This document shows positions 23,868 to 32,312 of a DNA stretch of 64,000 nt, piece by piece. Within the stretch, counting starts at the first letter, position 1. Each line of letters starts with the position of its first letter. Where the stretch lies: assembly GCA_041920505.1 (NCBI GenBank), contig JBHGXV010000049.1, positions 62,001 through 126,000 of the forward strand, written 5' to 3'. A model generated the notes under the pieces. That model was given only the letters and a program-made list of their open reading frames with translations. It ran no database searches and was not told the DNA's origin. Made by a program: the position numbers and the translations under genes. The DNA comes from JBHGXV01 sp041920505 (GTDB taxonomy: Bacteria; Bacillota; Bacilli; Brevibacillales; Brevibacillaceae).

Positions 23868-24662
23868 TTATTTCAAACCGAAAAGCTTGCGGACTTTGCT
23901 CAAAACGCCTTTTTTCTCTTCAAGCGGCATCAGCGGAACCGATTCGCCCAACAGTCGGCGGGCAATGTTGCGGTACGCGATCGCGGCGCGCGACTCGTGG
24001 TTCATCACGGCCGGCTCCCCCGCATTGGCCGACTTGATCACATATTCATCATCGGGCACAATCCCGAGCAAGTCAATGGCTAGCAAGTCCAGAATGTCTT
24101 CCACGTCCAGCATGTCGCCGTTTTTCACCATGTGGGGCCGGACGCGGTTGATCACCAGCTTGGGCATGCCCACTTTTTCCCGCTCCAACAATCCGATGAT
24201 CCGGTCGGCGTCGCGGACAGCCGCCTTTTCCGGCGTGGTGACAACGATGGCCTGGTCGGCTCCGGCGACCGCGTTGCGAAACCCTTGTTCAATGCCTGCG
24301 GGACAGTCGATGACCACGTAGTCAAACTCCCGCTTCAACTGGGTGATGATCTCTTCCATCTGCTCCGGGGTCACCGCGGTTTTATCCTTCGTCTGCGCGG
24401 CCGGCAGCAAGGACAGGTTTTCGAAGCGTTTGTCCTTGATCAGCGCCTGTTGCAGCCGGCAGGCTCCTTCGGCCACGTCCACCAGGTCGTAGATGATCCG
24501 GTTTTCCAGCCCCATGACGACATCCAGATTGCGCAGTCCGATATCGGTGTCGACCATGCACACTTTTTGGTTATTCAACGCCAGAGCGGTACCGATATTG
24601 GCCGACGTGGTCGTTTTGCCGACGCCGCCTTTCCCCGAAGTGATTACGATTGCGATCCCCAC
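23868..24662 (-). CDS. minD: Septum site-determining protein MinD
   Basis: A 264-residue ParA/MinD ATPase. The deviant Walker A is SGKGGVGKTTTSANIG at about residues 9-24, and the switch region is DTDIGLRNLD. The C-terminal amphipathic membrane-targeting helix is KKGVLSKVRKLFGLK. It recruits MinC to the poles to block division there. It lies 25 bases after minC, which it follows as in most Bacillales. Confidence 0.96.
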   Translation of the reverse strand: MGIAIVITSGKGGVGKTTTSANIGTALALNNQKVCMVDTDIGLRNLDVVMGLENRIIYDLVDVAEGACRLQQALIKDKRFENLSLLPAAQTKDKTAVTPEQMEEIITQLKREFDYVVIDCPAGIEQGFRNAVAGADQAIVVTTPEKAAVRDADRIIGLLEREKVGMPKLVINRVRPHMVKNGDMLDVEDILDLLAIDLLGIVPDDEYVIKSANAGEPAVMNHESRAAIAYRNIARRLLGESVPLMPLEEKKGVLSKVRKLFGLK

Positions 24663-24687
24663 GTACCTTCCTCCTCTTGCGCACGGA

Positions 24688-25359
24688 TCATGCTTTTTTC
24701 TCTCCCAGTTCGGGCCGAACGCGATACAGGTACTTCATCTTGGCCACGACCATCTTGCCGTCTTCCAGGTAAGCGAATTCAGCGGCCCCGGTGGTCTCGG
24801 CCCATTCTTCCCCCGGACGGCTGATCACCTCCGCGATGCGCAATTGCGTGGGGCGCATGCCGGAGGAGGCGATGATCGCCTGGTCGTCCCCGTTCGCCCC
24901 GGCATGGGCGATACCGCGCAGATTCCCCAACACAAAAATGCTGCCCGTGCTTCTCACGGTGCCGCCAGGATTGACGTCGCCCAACAGCAGAACATCCCCA
25001 TCGCATTCCAGCACCTGGCCGGAACGGACTGTGTGGGTTTGTATCGTAAAACTGGATTTCAGTCGTTCCGCAAACGCCTCTTCCTTGGTGATCACGTCCG
25101 CGTCGATCGTGTGGATCACCAGATTGCCGCGCTGCCGAATGATTTTGGTCAGCTCCTCCTGCTGCTCGGGCGTGCAGTACCGCTTGCCGAGCTTGACCGT
25201 CACCCGGATCAGCGGGCCGCTCAGGATCTGCTGATGGCTGTGTTCGATCTTCTCTCGCAGATCGTCGAGCAATTGGTCGAAGGAACATGTGTCGTCCATG
25301 AGAAAGACGAGGCCGTCTTTGGTTCCTTTAATCGTTACTTTCTGTTTGGGCGTCGTCAT
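24688..25359 (-). CDS. minC: Septum site-determining protein MinC
   Basis: A 223-residue FtsZ inhibitor. The N-terminal domain (about 1-100) begins KQKVTIKGTKDGLVFLMDD. The C-terminal beta-helix (about 110-205) shows the repeated pattern VRSGQVLECDGDVLLLGDVN, then GGTVRSTGSIFVLGNLRGIAHAG, which binds MinD. Length agrees with the family. The 120 bases upstream, after the PBP2 stop, contain no gene. Confidence 0.93.
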   Translation of the reverse strand: MTTPKQKVTIKGTKDGLVFLMDDTCSFDQLLDDLREKIEHSHQQILSGPLIRVTVKLGKRYCTPEQQEELTKIIRQRGNLVIHTIDADVITKEEAFAERLKSSFTIQTHTVRSGQVLECDGDVLLLGDVNPGGTVRSTGSIFVLGNLRGIAHAGANGDDQAIIASSGMRPTQLRIAEVISRPGEEWAETTGAAEFAYLEDGKMVVAKMKYLYRVRPELGEKKA

Positions 25360-25483
25360 GGACCTGTTTCACCTCGACCGTTACCATTCGCCATTCATGG
25401 AAAAGATTCCTGCTCCGCCAAGAAAAAATTGCCGAAACGAGTCGGAACCCCCGGGAACGATTCGTCGCTGTGAAACCGTGCCG

Positions 25484-27913
25484 TCACTTCTTGGCGGCCG
25501 TTCCTGTCGCCGCTGTCCCGGTCAACGGGTACATCTGGTTGTACACTTCCAGAATGCGACGGGCAATCGGACCGGACGAGTCGGCGCCGTGGCCGCCCTT
25601 GGGCACGACCACGACAAACGCCACCTGCGGATTTTCGTAGGGGGCATACCCGATGATCAAGGCGTTGTCGGCGTCGGTGCCGGTCTGCGCCGTACCTGTC
25701 TTCGCCGCCACGCTGAACGGCAACCCCTTGAACGTGTAGTAGGCCGTACCGCCCGGCTGGGTGACCATACGCATCCCTTCCTGGGCCACCTTGATCCATT
25801 TGGGGTCTATCTGCACCCGGTTGAGCAACTGCGGCTCGATGACGCTCAAGACTTGCCCCGGCTGTCTCGGGTCGACCGTTCCCTTGCGGATTTCGTCGAC
25901 CAGATGCGGCCGGATGCGGTAGCCGCCGTTGGCGATCGTGCTGACGTACTGGCCGAGTTGCATCGGCGTAAACGTGTTATACTGGCCGATAAACGCGTCC
26001 GCCATGTTCCCCAGGTAGGAGTATTTCGACCTCCAGCCGGTAAGCTCGTTGGGCAAATCGACGCCGGTCTTGACGCCGAGGCCGAACTGGGCGTTGTAAA
26101 AGTCGATGACGGAAAACATCGGCTTGTAGCTGCCGTACTTGTCGTATCCCCGATCGGCGAGGCGCATCGCCATCGCGTACATGTAGGTGTTGTTGGACAC
26201 CTGCAGGGCGCGCCGCGCGTCGACCGGACCGTGGCCGCTCAGTTTCCAGTTGCGCTTGAAGATGTTGCCCACCTGCCAGCCCCCGCGGTCCATGATCGTC
26301 TCGTTCGGCGTGGTCAGCCCTTCCTGCAGGGAGAGCATGACGGAGATCGGCTTGACCGTCGAACCCGGCGGATAGGCGGCGTTGATAAACCGGTTCGCCT
26401 CGTTCGGCAAAATCTCGGTCCGGTATTTTTCGTTAAACTTCTTGCGGTCGTAATACAGGTTCAGATCGTAGTCCGGATAGCTTGCCATCGCGAGGATTTC
26501 CCCGGTCTTCGGGTTCATCACGAGGGCATGGGCGTCCTGGACGACCTGCCCGCCCGGTTTGCTGCGAATCTCCTGAACCGCCTCTTTCAATATCTGCTCC
26601 ACCTTGCTCTGGAAGCGCCAGTCAAGCGCCAGCACCAGGTCGTTTCCCGGTTCCGCCGGGCGGCGCAGCTTTTTCTCGACGGTCTCGGCGTCCTTGTTGA
26701 CGTGCACTTCCATCACGCCGTCCTTGCCGCGCAACTGACGCTCGTAATACTGCTCCAGCCCGGACACGCCGACGCGGTCAGTCGGACTGTACCCCTGAGC
26801 GAGGTATTCGTTCAGCTCCTGGGGCCGGATGGCGTTGATGTAACCGAGGATGTGCGTCGCGATCGGCCCGCCGTCCTCGTCCTTGCGAATCTGCCGGATT
26901 GGCTCGACAATGACGCTGATGCCCGGCAACTCCGTGCGCCGTTCCTCGATTTTAAACATCTCTTCCTGCGAGATGTTCACCTTGATCCTGCGGGGAATGT
27001 AGCTGGCGATGCCGTACGAACGCATCGCGTTCAAAATCTCCAGCTTGCGCCACTGGAACTGGCGCTGCTCCGCCGAAAGCGGCAACGGCACGTTCAGATC
27101 GAACATCGCCGCCAGCTTCAAGAGCTTCATGTCGTCCAGTTTGTTTAGTTCAGAGGGATCGGGCAGCGTCCGCAGTTGTGCCTTCAGGTTCTTTTTCAGA
27201 TTGTCGCGCGCGTCGCTGTCCAGCGTGAGCGGCACCTTCAGATTGGCCTTGAACGCCTGCTGCAACAGATCAAAATCGGAGATGTCCTTGTCCTTGGCGT
27301 CCGCCGGATCGCTCATCGCCTCAATTTGCGCGGCCAGTTTCTTCTTGAGACTGTCGCGCTGTTCCTCCGTAAACGGCACGTTAAACCTGAGCCCGACGGC
27401 CATCGCTGTTTTGATCAGATCCGCGTCGGAAAAGGTGTCGATGGCCGATAAGGCAGGCAGAGCCCGAAGTCTCGGCTCGATCATCCCGATCAGTTTGGCC
27501 GTCTCGGCAGGGCCGAACGAAACGGGCAGCGATGCGTGCAATTCCAGCGCTTTTTTCAGCAATTCCTTGTCCGTCCCCGGTTGTTCATCATCCATCTTCA
27601 GAATGCCGGCAAGCTTTTCCGCCACCAGCTCCTCGTCGATTTTCTGGTTTTGCTCCTGAACGTACGTGACCGTGTACACCGGACGGTTGGAGACCAGCAC
27701 CTCCCCGTTTCGGTCGAGAATGCGGCCGCGCGGTGCGGGAATCGGCAACTCGCGGGTGCTGTACTTCTCCAGATCGTGCTTGTATTGTTCGCCCTCGACC
27801 AACTGCACGTAGGCGAGGCGCAAAATAATCGCCGCAAAGAACAGGAACACGATAAAGAACAGGATGTTCAGTCTCACCGGGATATGAGACTGTTCCGCTT
27901 TCTTTTCTCCCAC
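25484..27913 (-). CDS. Class B penicillin-binding protein 2 (MrdA type) with inserted repeats
   Basis: An 809-residue transpeptidase that partners RodA in wall elongation. One membrane helix at about 15-35, then the dimerisation domain (APRGRILDRNGEVLVSN), then the transpeptidase with SxxK in PPGSTVKP, SxN in QVSNNTYMYA and KTG in AAKTGTAQTG. It is longer than typical PBP2 (600-720) because about 190 residues after residue 110 form four similar units of about 49 residues. GTG 27913 is preferred to 27922 because AAGGGG is eight bases from the former. It follows mreD by 43 bases. Confidence 0.92.
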   Translation of the reverse strand: MGEKKAEQSHIPVRLNILFFIVFLFFAAIILRLAYVQLVEGEQYKHDLEKYSTRELPIPAPRGRILDRNGEVLVSNRPVYTVTYVQEQNQKIDEELVAEKLAGILKMDDEQPGTDKELLKKALELHASLPVSFGPAETAKLIGMIEPRLRALPALSAIDTFSDADLIKTAMAVGLRFNVPFTEEQRDSLKKKLAAQIEAMSDPADAKDKDISDFDLLQQAFKANLKVPLTLDSDARDNLKKNLKAQLRTLPDPSELNKLDDMKLLKLAAMFDLNVPLPLSAEQRQFQWRKLEILNAMRSYGIASYIPRRIKVNISQEEMFKIEERRTELPGISVIVEPIRQIRKDEDGGPIATHILGYINAIRPQELNEYLAQGYSPTDRVGVSGLEQYYERQLRGKDGVMEVHVNKDAETVEKKLRRPAEPGNDLVLALDWRFQSKVEQILKEAVQEIRSKPGGQVVQDAHALVMNPKTGEILAMASYPDYDLNLYYDRKKFNEKYRTEILPNEANRFINAAYPPGSTVKPISVMLSLQEGLTTPNETIMDRGGWQVGNIFKRNWKLSGHGPVDARRALQVSNNTYMYAMAMRLADRGYDKYGSYKPMFSVIDFYNAQFGLGVKTGVDLPNELTGWRSKYSYLGNMADAFIGQYNTFTPMQLGQYVSTIANGGYRIRPHLVDEIRKGTVDPRQPGQVLSVIEPQLLNRVQIDPKWIKVAQEGMRMVTQPGGTAYYTFKGLPFSVAAKTGTAQTGTDADNALIIGYAPYENPQVAFVVVVPKGGHGADSSGPIARRILEVYNQMYPLTGTAATGTAAKK

Positions 27914-27956
27914 ACACCTCACCCCTTCGTTCCCGCTTCAAAGGCCCGCCCGCGAT

Positions 27957-28484
27957 CTACTCGCGCTGCCCTTCCTTGCTGATCCGTATGGACGCGCACA
28001 TCTTGGACAGCGGCGCATACACCAACAGCGCAAACGCCAGATTCAGACCGACACTCGGGAGAATGCGCTTCGCCACAATCCATTGCACATCAACAGGCGC
28101 CGCCGAAAATAACCGGTATAGACTGTACAAAAGCCACTCGTGTCCAAACAGCACAAGCACCGTGGTCGCGACCACAACGGCCACGCTGCGGTGAAACAAC
28201 AGAAAAATCAACCCGGCAAAATAGCCGGCAGCCATCATCGACAAGGTGTGGAAGCCGATCACCTTGCCAAACAGCACGTCTTGCAAAAAACCAAAACACA
28301 TGCCGTACACAAGCCCTTCCCGCCTGCCGAGAAACAGCGCGATCAAAATAACGCCGACAAGCGCAAAGCGGGGTTCCGTCATCCACGACAGACCCCATGC
28401 GCTCGGCGTCAGCAACTGCAGCACCGTTCCTTCCAGCAAAAAGAGCAACAGCAGGGTAAGCGTCAACCAGACGCGCGGCATCAT
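27957..28484 (-). CDS. mreD: Rod shape-determining protein MreD
   Basis: A 175-residue membrane protein with about five or six helices (VWLTLTLLLLFLLEGTVLQ at the N-terminus, LVGVILIALFLGRREGLVYG, FGFLQDVLFG typical of MreD). It completes the MreBCD elongation complex. Its ATG overlaps the mreC stop as ATGA; a second ATG follows immediately and could also serve. Confidence 0.9.
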   Translation of the reverse strand: MMPRVWLTLTLLLLFLLEGTVLQLLTPSAWGLSWMTEPRFALVGVILIALFLGRREGLVYGMCFGFLQDVLFGKVIGFHTLSMMAAGYFAGLIFLLFHRSVAVVVATTVLVLFGHEWLLYSLYRLFSAAPVDVQWIVAKRILPSVGLNLAFALLVYAPLSKMCASIRISKEGQRE

Positions 28485-29383
28485 TGGCCACCTCCGGACG
28501 GCTCCAACTCGCCTGTCGGCGTGGTGACAAACGCGCGCTCGACGACCATCACCTCGTTGATCTGGGTGAAGTCCGCGCTCGGTTGCACGTACGCCGTCTG
28601 CGTCAGACCGTAGTCGCCGGGCTCGACGCGCACCACCGTGCCGATCACCAGCCCGCGCGGCACCACGCCGCCCATTCCGGATGTGACAACTTGCTGGTTT
28701 GCTTCAATTTTCTGTCCGAGCGGGATTTTCCGCATCACCAACAGCCGTTCCCGAGGATCGTACTCTTCGATCACCCCGGGGCTTCGGGTGTAGACGGTCT
28801 GCCCGTTCACCTGCTCCTGCCCGAGAATCAAGGCGGAGATGTGGTCGCTGCGTTCGATGTTGGTCAACAGTTCCACCGTGGAAGAAAAGTTGGCCACGCT
28901 TTGCACCCGGCCGATCAGCCCGGTGGCGGTGATCACGGCCATGTCCTTTTTGATGCCGTGTTTGCTTCCCTTGTCGATCGTAATCACGTCATTCCAGTGA
29001 TCAGACGTGCGCGCCACCACCTCGGCCACGCGGAGCTGATAGTCGTGCAGCCTGGTTTTGGCATCGAGAAGCGTCCGAAGCCGCTGGTTTTCCGCCTCCG
29101 TCAACTGAAGCTGCGCGGTCACCTGGGCGTACTTTTCCAGGCTTGCCTTTAACGCCCGGTTTTCTTCATAAACGTGATAGGCGGCACGCACCTCGCCAAA
29201 AAAGGCAGAAACAGCTTGAGCAGGGCGATAAAACAAGCCCTGCACCACGCTGAACGTATCTTTTAAAAATTTTTCCGGCCACGTCAGGGCGGCTCGTTCC
29301 CGCGACGTGAATCCCATCACGGAGATGAGCAAAACGAGCCCGACGAGCACGATCATCAGTCGCTTGTTACCGAAGAACGACAT
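28481..29383 (-). CDS. mreC: Rod shape-determining protein MreC
   Basis: A 300-residue bitopic protein: one membrane helix at about 8-25 (LMIVLVGLVLLISVMGF), a coiled coil at about 65-105 (VYEENRALKASLEKYAQVTA), then the beta-barrel domain (VARTSDHWNDVITIDKGSKHGIKKDM). It links cytoplasmic MreB to the wall enzymes. Ends with GGGQ overlapping mreD. Confidence 0.94.
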   Translation of the reverse strand: MSFFGNKRLMIVLVGLVLLISVMGFTSRERAALTWPEKFLKDTFSVVQGLFYRPAQAVSAFFGEVRAAYHVYEENRALKASLEKYAQVTAQLQLTEAENQRLRTLLDAKTRLHDYQLRVAEVVARTSDHWNDVITIDKGSKHGIKKDMAVITATGLIGRVQSVANFSSTVELLTNIERSDHISALILGQEQVNGQTVYTRSPGVIEEYDPRERLLVMRKIPLGQKIEANQQVVTSGMGGVVPRGLVIGTVVRVEPGDYGLTQTAYVQPSADFTQINEVMVVERAFVTTPTGELEPSGGGQ

Positions 29384-29399
29384 GATTCACGTCTCCCGC

Positions 29400-30443
29400 T
29401 TACCTACCCCGCTTGCCGCGCGAAGAGGTAATTCCGTGTTTTGACTTGAACAGGTGCAGATTCTCCAGCGCCCGTCCGGTGCCGATCGCCACGCAGTCAA
29501 GCGCGTTTTCGGCCACATGTACCGGCATGCCGGTCTCCTTGCTGATCAGGCGATCCAGATTGCGCAGCAGCGCGCCGCCGCCGGTCAGCACAATGCCGCG
29601 GTCCATGATGTCGGCGGCCAACTCCGGCGGACTTTTTTCCAGCGTAATCTTCACCGCTTCGATGATCGCCTGTACGGTCTCCGTCAGGGCCTCGGCAATC
29701 TCGGCGCTGGTGACGGTAATCGTCTTCGGCAACCCGGTCACCAGGTCGCGTCCGCGGATTTCCACCGATTCGGACACGTCCGGAGCAATCGCCGAACCGA
29801 TCTCCAGCTTCAGCGTTTCCGCCGTGCGTTCCCCAATCATCAAGTTGTAGCGGCGCTTGATGTACTGGATGATCGCTTCGTCCATCTCGTCGCCGGCGAC
29901 GCGAATCGAGCGGCTGGTGACGATCCCGCCGAGCGAGATGATCGCCACTTCCGTCGTTCCCCCGCCGATGTCGACGACCATGCTTCCGGTGGGTTCCCAT
30001 ACCGGCAAATCAGCCCCGATCGCCGCCGCGAACGGTTCCTCGATCGTGTAGGCCTCCTTGGCCCCGGCCTGCTTGGTCGCATCCTCGACGGCGCGTTTTT
30101 CCACGGCGGTGATGCCGGACGGCACGCACACCATCACGCTCGGTCTGCGGCTGAACAGCCCCTGGTTTTTTTGCGCCTGGCGGATGAAGTAACGCATCAT
30201 CGTCGCCGTCGTCTCAAAGTCGGCAATCACCCCGTCCTTCATCGGACGAACGGCGACAATGTTGCCGGGCGTGCGCCCGATCATGCTCTTCGCCGCGTTG
30301 CCGACGGCCTGGATCGTATTGGTGTCGGTGCGAATCGCCACAACGGACGGCTCGCGCACGACGATGCCTTTTCCTTTAACGTAGACAAGGGTGTTGGCCG
30401 TGCCAAGGTCGATTCCCATGTCACGCGAAAAACCACCAAACAT
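29400..30443 (-). CDS. mreB: Rod shape-determining actin-like protein MreB
   Basis: A 347-residue bacterial actin. The phosphate-1 loop is MGIDLGTANTLVYVKGKG, phosphate-2 is VVDIGGGTTEVAIISLGG, and the adenosine loop is IVLTGGGALLRNLD. It forms short membrane filaments that guide wall synthesis. The start ATG at 30443 follows GGAAGGAG; the reading frame is open upstream but has no other supported start. First of mreBCD. Confidence 0.96.
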   Translation of the reverse strand: MFGGFSRDMGIDLGTANTLVYVKGKGIVVREPSVVAIRTDTNTIQAVGNAAKSMIGRTPGNIVAVRPMKDGVIADFETTATMMRYFIRQAQKNQGLFSRRPSVMVCVPSGITAVEKRAVEDATKQAGAKEAYTIEEPFAAAIGADLPVWEPTGSMVVDIGGGTTEVAIISLGGIVTSRSIRVAGDEMDEAIIQYIKRRYNLMIGERTAETLKLEIGSAIAPDVSESVEIRGRDLVTGLPKTITVTSAEIAEALTETVQAIIEAVKITLEKSPPELAADIMDRGIVLTGGGALLRNLDRLISKETGMPVHVAENALDCVAIGTGRALENLHLFKSKHGITSSRGKRGR

Positions 30444-30470
30444 ACAAATAAGCTCCTTCCGTTTCGTCAA

Positions 30471-30496
30471 GCGGCAGACGGTCTGGCTTCTGCCGC
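30471..30496. repeat. Inverted repeat between radC and mreB
   Basis: A perfect eight-bp inverted repeat GCGGCAGA/TCTGCCGC with a ten-base spacer, 27 bases before the mreB start. No T-run follows on either strand, so it is not an obvious terminator; an operator or mRNA hairpin is possible. Confidence 0.4.
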
Positions 30497-30518
30497 AGCT
30501 AGACAAGTGTTGGTTTGG

Positions 30519-31220
30519 TTACAGGTATCCCTGCTCTTTCAGGCTGATGTAACGTCCGTCTCCAATGATCAGATGATCCAACAGCGCAATGCCGACCAGT
30601 TCGCCGACGTCGCGCAGCGTCCGGGTGACGGCGATGTCTTCCTGGCTGGGCGTCGGATCACCGCTCGGATGGTTGTGCAGGCAGATGATGGAGGCGCAAC
30701 TGCGCTTGATCGCTTCCTTGTACACTTCGCGCGGATGGACGATTGAGGCGTCCAGACTGCCGACAAACACCGTCTGTTTGCCGATCACCTGATTCTTGGT
30801 GTTGAGAAACAGGCAAATGAAGTGCTCCTGCGTCAGGTGGCGCATCTCCGGCATCATCAGCTCCGCGACGTCGCGCGGCAAGCGGATCGACGTCGAGCGC
30901 TCCCGCACGCCGTTTCGGTACAGTCGCCTGCCCAGTTCAAACGCGGCGTGCAGTTCAACCGCTTTCACCGGCCCGATCCCCCTGATCCGGACCAATTCCT
31001 CGTGGGAGGCCTGGGCCAGACCGCGCAAATCGCCAAAGGTGGCCAACAGGCGCTGGGCCAGCGCGTGCGCCGTTTCACTCCCCGTTCCTGTCCGAAGCAA
31101 AATCGCCAGCAACTCGGCGTCGGCGAGCGGCGCAGGTCCATGAAAGAGCAGTCGCTCGCGCGGACGTTCGTATAAAGGGACGTGTTTCATGCCCGTTTTG
31201 TTGCAGGTACTGTTTTCCAT
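30519..31220 (-). CDS. radC: RadC family JAMM-fold protein
   Basis: A 233-residue protein with an N-terminal UPF0758 part and helix-hairpin-helix (VRIRGIGPVKAVEL), followed by a JAMM metalloprotease-like domain with HNHPSGDPTPSQEDIAVT and an upstream Glu. The biological role is unsettled; the old DNA-repair link is weak. The start ATG at 31220 follows GGGGAG. The maf-radC-mreB order is conserved with B. subtilis. Confidence 0.92.
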   Translation of the reverse strand: MENSTCNKTGMKHVPLYERPRERLLFHGPAPLADAELLAILLRTGTGSETAHALAQRLLATFGDLRGLAQASHEELVRIRGIGPVKAVELHAAFELGRRLYRNGVRERSTSIRLPRDVAELMMPEMRHLTQEHFICLFLNTKNQVIGKQTVFVGSLDASIVHPREVYKEAIKRSCASIICLHNHPSGDPTPSQEDIAVTRTLRDVGELVGIALLDHLIIGDGRYISLKEQGYL

Positions 31221-31295
31221 GCATCCGTCTCCCCTCGCAGGTACTTGCGGCACGCGCTACCGGGTGACGGATCATGAAGTGATGGCAGACTGCCG

Positions 31296-31886
31296 CTATC
31301 CTTCCAAAAATGTCACGCCAAAACGGGACAGCAACCGGGCCGTCAGGTTCAGCGGCAGACCGACGACGGTAAAGTAATCGCCGACGATTCCCTCGACGAT
31401 CGTCGCGCCAATCCCCTGGATGGCGTACGCGCCCGCCTTGTCCATCGGTTCGCCGGTGGCGATGTAGGCGCGAATCTCCCGCTCTGACAGGGGCCGGATC
31501 TGCACCCGCGTCGACTGATGGGCCACTTCGGTCCGCCCTGTGGCGGCATCCACCAGAGCCACTCCGCTGTACACGGTATGCTCCCGCCCCTGCAACGACT
31601 GAAGCATCCGAAACGCTTCCGCCTCGTCACCGGGCTTGCCGAGAATCCGACCGTCCAACACCACGATCGTGTCCGAGCCGAGGACGACGCCTTCCCCGAC
31701 TTTCCCGGCAACGGCCCTGGCCTTCCTTAGAGAGAGCGTCTCCACGACCTCGGCCGGGCTCATCTCTTGTTCAACCGTCTCGTCCGCGTCGCTGGTCATC
31801 ACGGTAAACGGCAGACCTAGCGTCTGAAGCAACTCCCTGCGCCGCGGGGAAGACGAAGCCAAAATCAACGTCGCTGTGCTCTGCAT
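31296..31886 (-). CDS. maf: Maf nucleotide pyrophosphatase
   Basis: A 196-residue Maf protein, a house-cleaning pyrophosphatase acting on dTTP/UTP in characterised members. Motifs: LASSSPRRRELLQTLG at the N-terminus, VLGSDTIVVLDGRILGKP with the catalytic Asp, and the ending GLPLNLTARLL. The start ATG at 31886 follows GGGAG with ten bases spacing. Confidence 0.93.
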   Translation of the reverse strand: MQSTATLILASSSPRRRELLQTLGLPFTVMTSDADETVEQEMSPAEVVETLSLRKARAVAGKVGEGVVLGSDTIVVLDGRILGKPGDEAEAFRMLQSLQGREHTVYSGVALVDAATGRTEVAHQSTRVQIRPLSEREIRAYIATGEPMDKAGAYAIQGIGATIVEGIVGDYFTVVGLPLNLTARLLSRFGVTFLEG

Positions 31887-31899
31887 GCGTTCTCCCATC

Positions 31900-32142
31900 C
31901 TATTTCATTCTGCGGTAGAGCCAAAAGGCAAGGGCGAGTCCGCCAATGCTGGCCAGGTTTAGTTTTACCTGAAACGTCAAATCGTACTTCACGACCTCCA
32001 AATCGGCGGAGGGAGACCACGTAATCAGCTTGCTTGCTTTCATGAACGGCAGCCAGGGTGATAGCACCTCGCCGAGTATGCTGCCAAACAACAGCCCCGC
32101 AAGCAGCACGACAACCAAGACCAGCGTCTCTTTCCCCTTCAT
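31900..32142 (-). CDS. DUF4321 small membrane protein
   Basis: An 80-residue protein with two membrane helices (about 6-26 and 60-78) separated by a short exposed loop. The pattern GLLFGSILGEVLSPWLPFMK is what I associate with DUF4321, which often precedes maf in Bacillales. No function is known. It has its own promoter and probably leads the transcript into maf and radC, 13 bases downstream. Confidence 0.8.
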   Translation of the reverse strand: MKGKETLVLVVVLLAGLLFGSILGEVLSPWLPFMKASKLITWSPSADLEVVKYDLTFQVKLNLASIGGLALAFWLYRRMK

Positions 32143-32198
32143 TCTCTCTCGTCCCTCGTCCCTTCGCTGGGAAGGGAAAAAGATTTTAACCACATTCA

Positions 32199-32227
32199 AG
32201 TGTAGCAAATGGGGGGGAGGGAGACAA
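32199..32227 (-). promoter_or_regulatory. Sigma-A promoter upstream of DUF4321-maf-radC
   Basis: On the minus strand TTGTCT (32227-32222), 17 bases, TACACT (32204-32199). It lies just past the terminator of the pilus/SPOR unit. Confidence 0.55.
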
Positions 32228-32257
32228 TCCCCGAATCCGTTCGTGACGCTATCGTAT

Positions 32258-32306
32258 AAAAAGACAGACCCTTGTTGCAAGCAAGACTTGCCCCAACAGT
32301 CTGTCT
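32258..32306 (-). terminator. Terminator after the SPOR-domain ORF
   Basis: An outer eight-bp stem AGACAGAC/GTCTGTCT with inner GTTG/CAAC pairing, followed by five T residues on the minus strand. It ends the unit coming from the pilus genes. Confidence 0.8.
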
Positions 32307-32312
32307 CTTTTC

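Noticed and set aside
22599..24083. 494-codon plus-strand ORF opposite rodA and minD
   Set aside because: It lies antisense to two well-supported genes and shows a low-complexity His/Gln/Arg-rich product, as expected of a GC-rich shadow frame.
25289..27148. 619-codon plus-strand ORF opposite PBP2
   Set aside because: Shadow of the PBP2 codons; no recognisable domain and no ribosome site.
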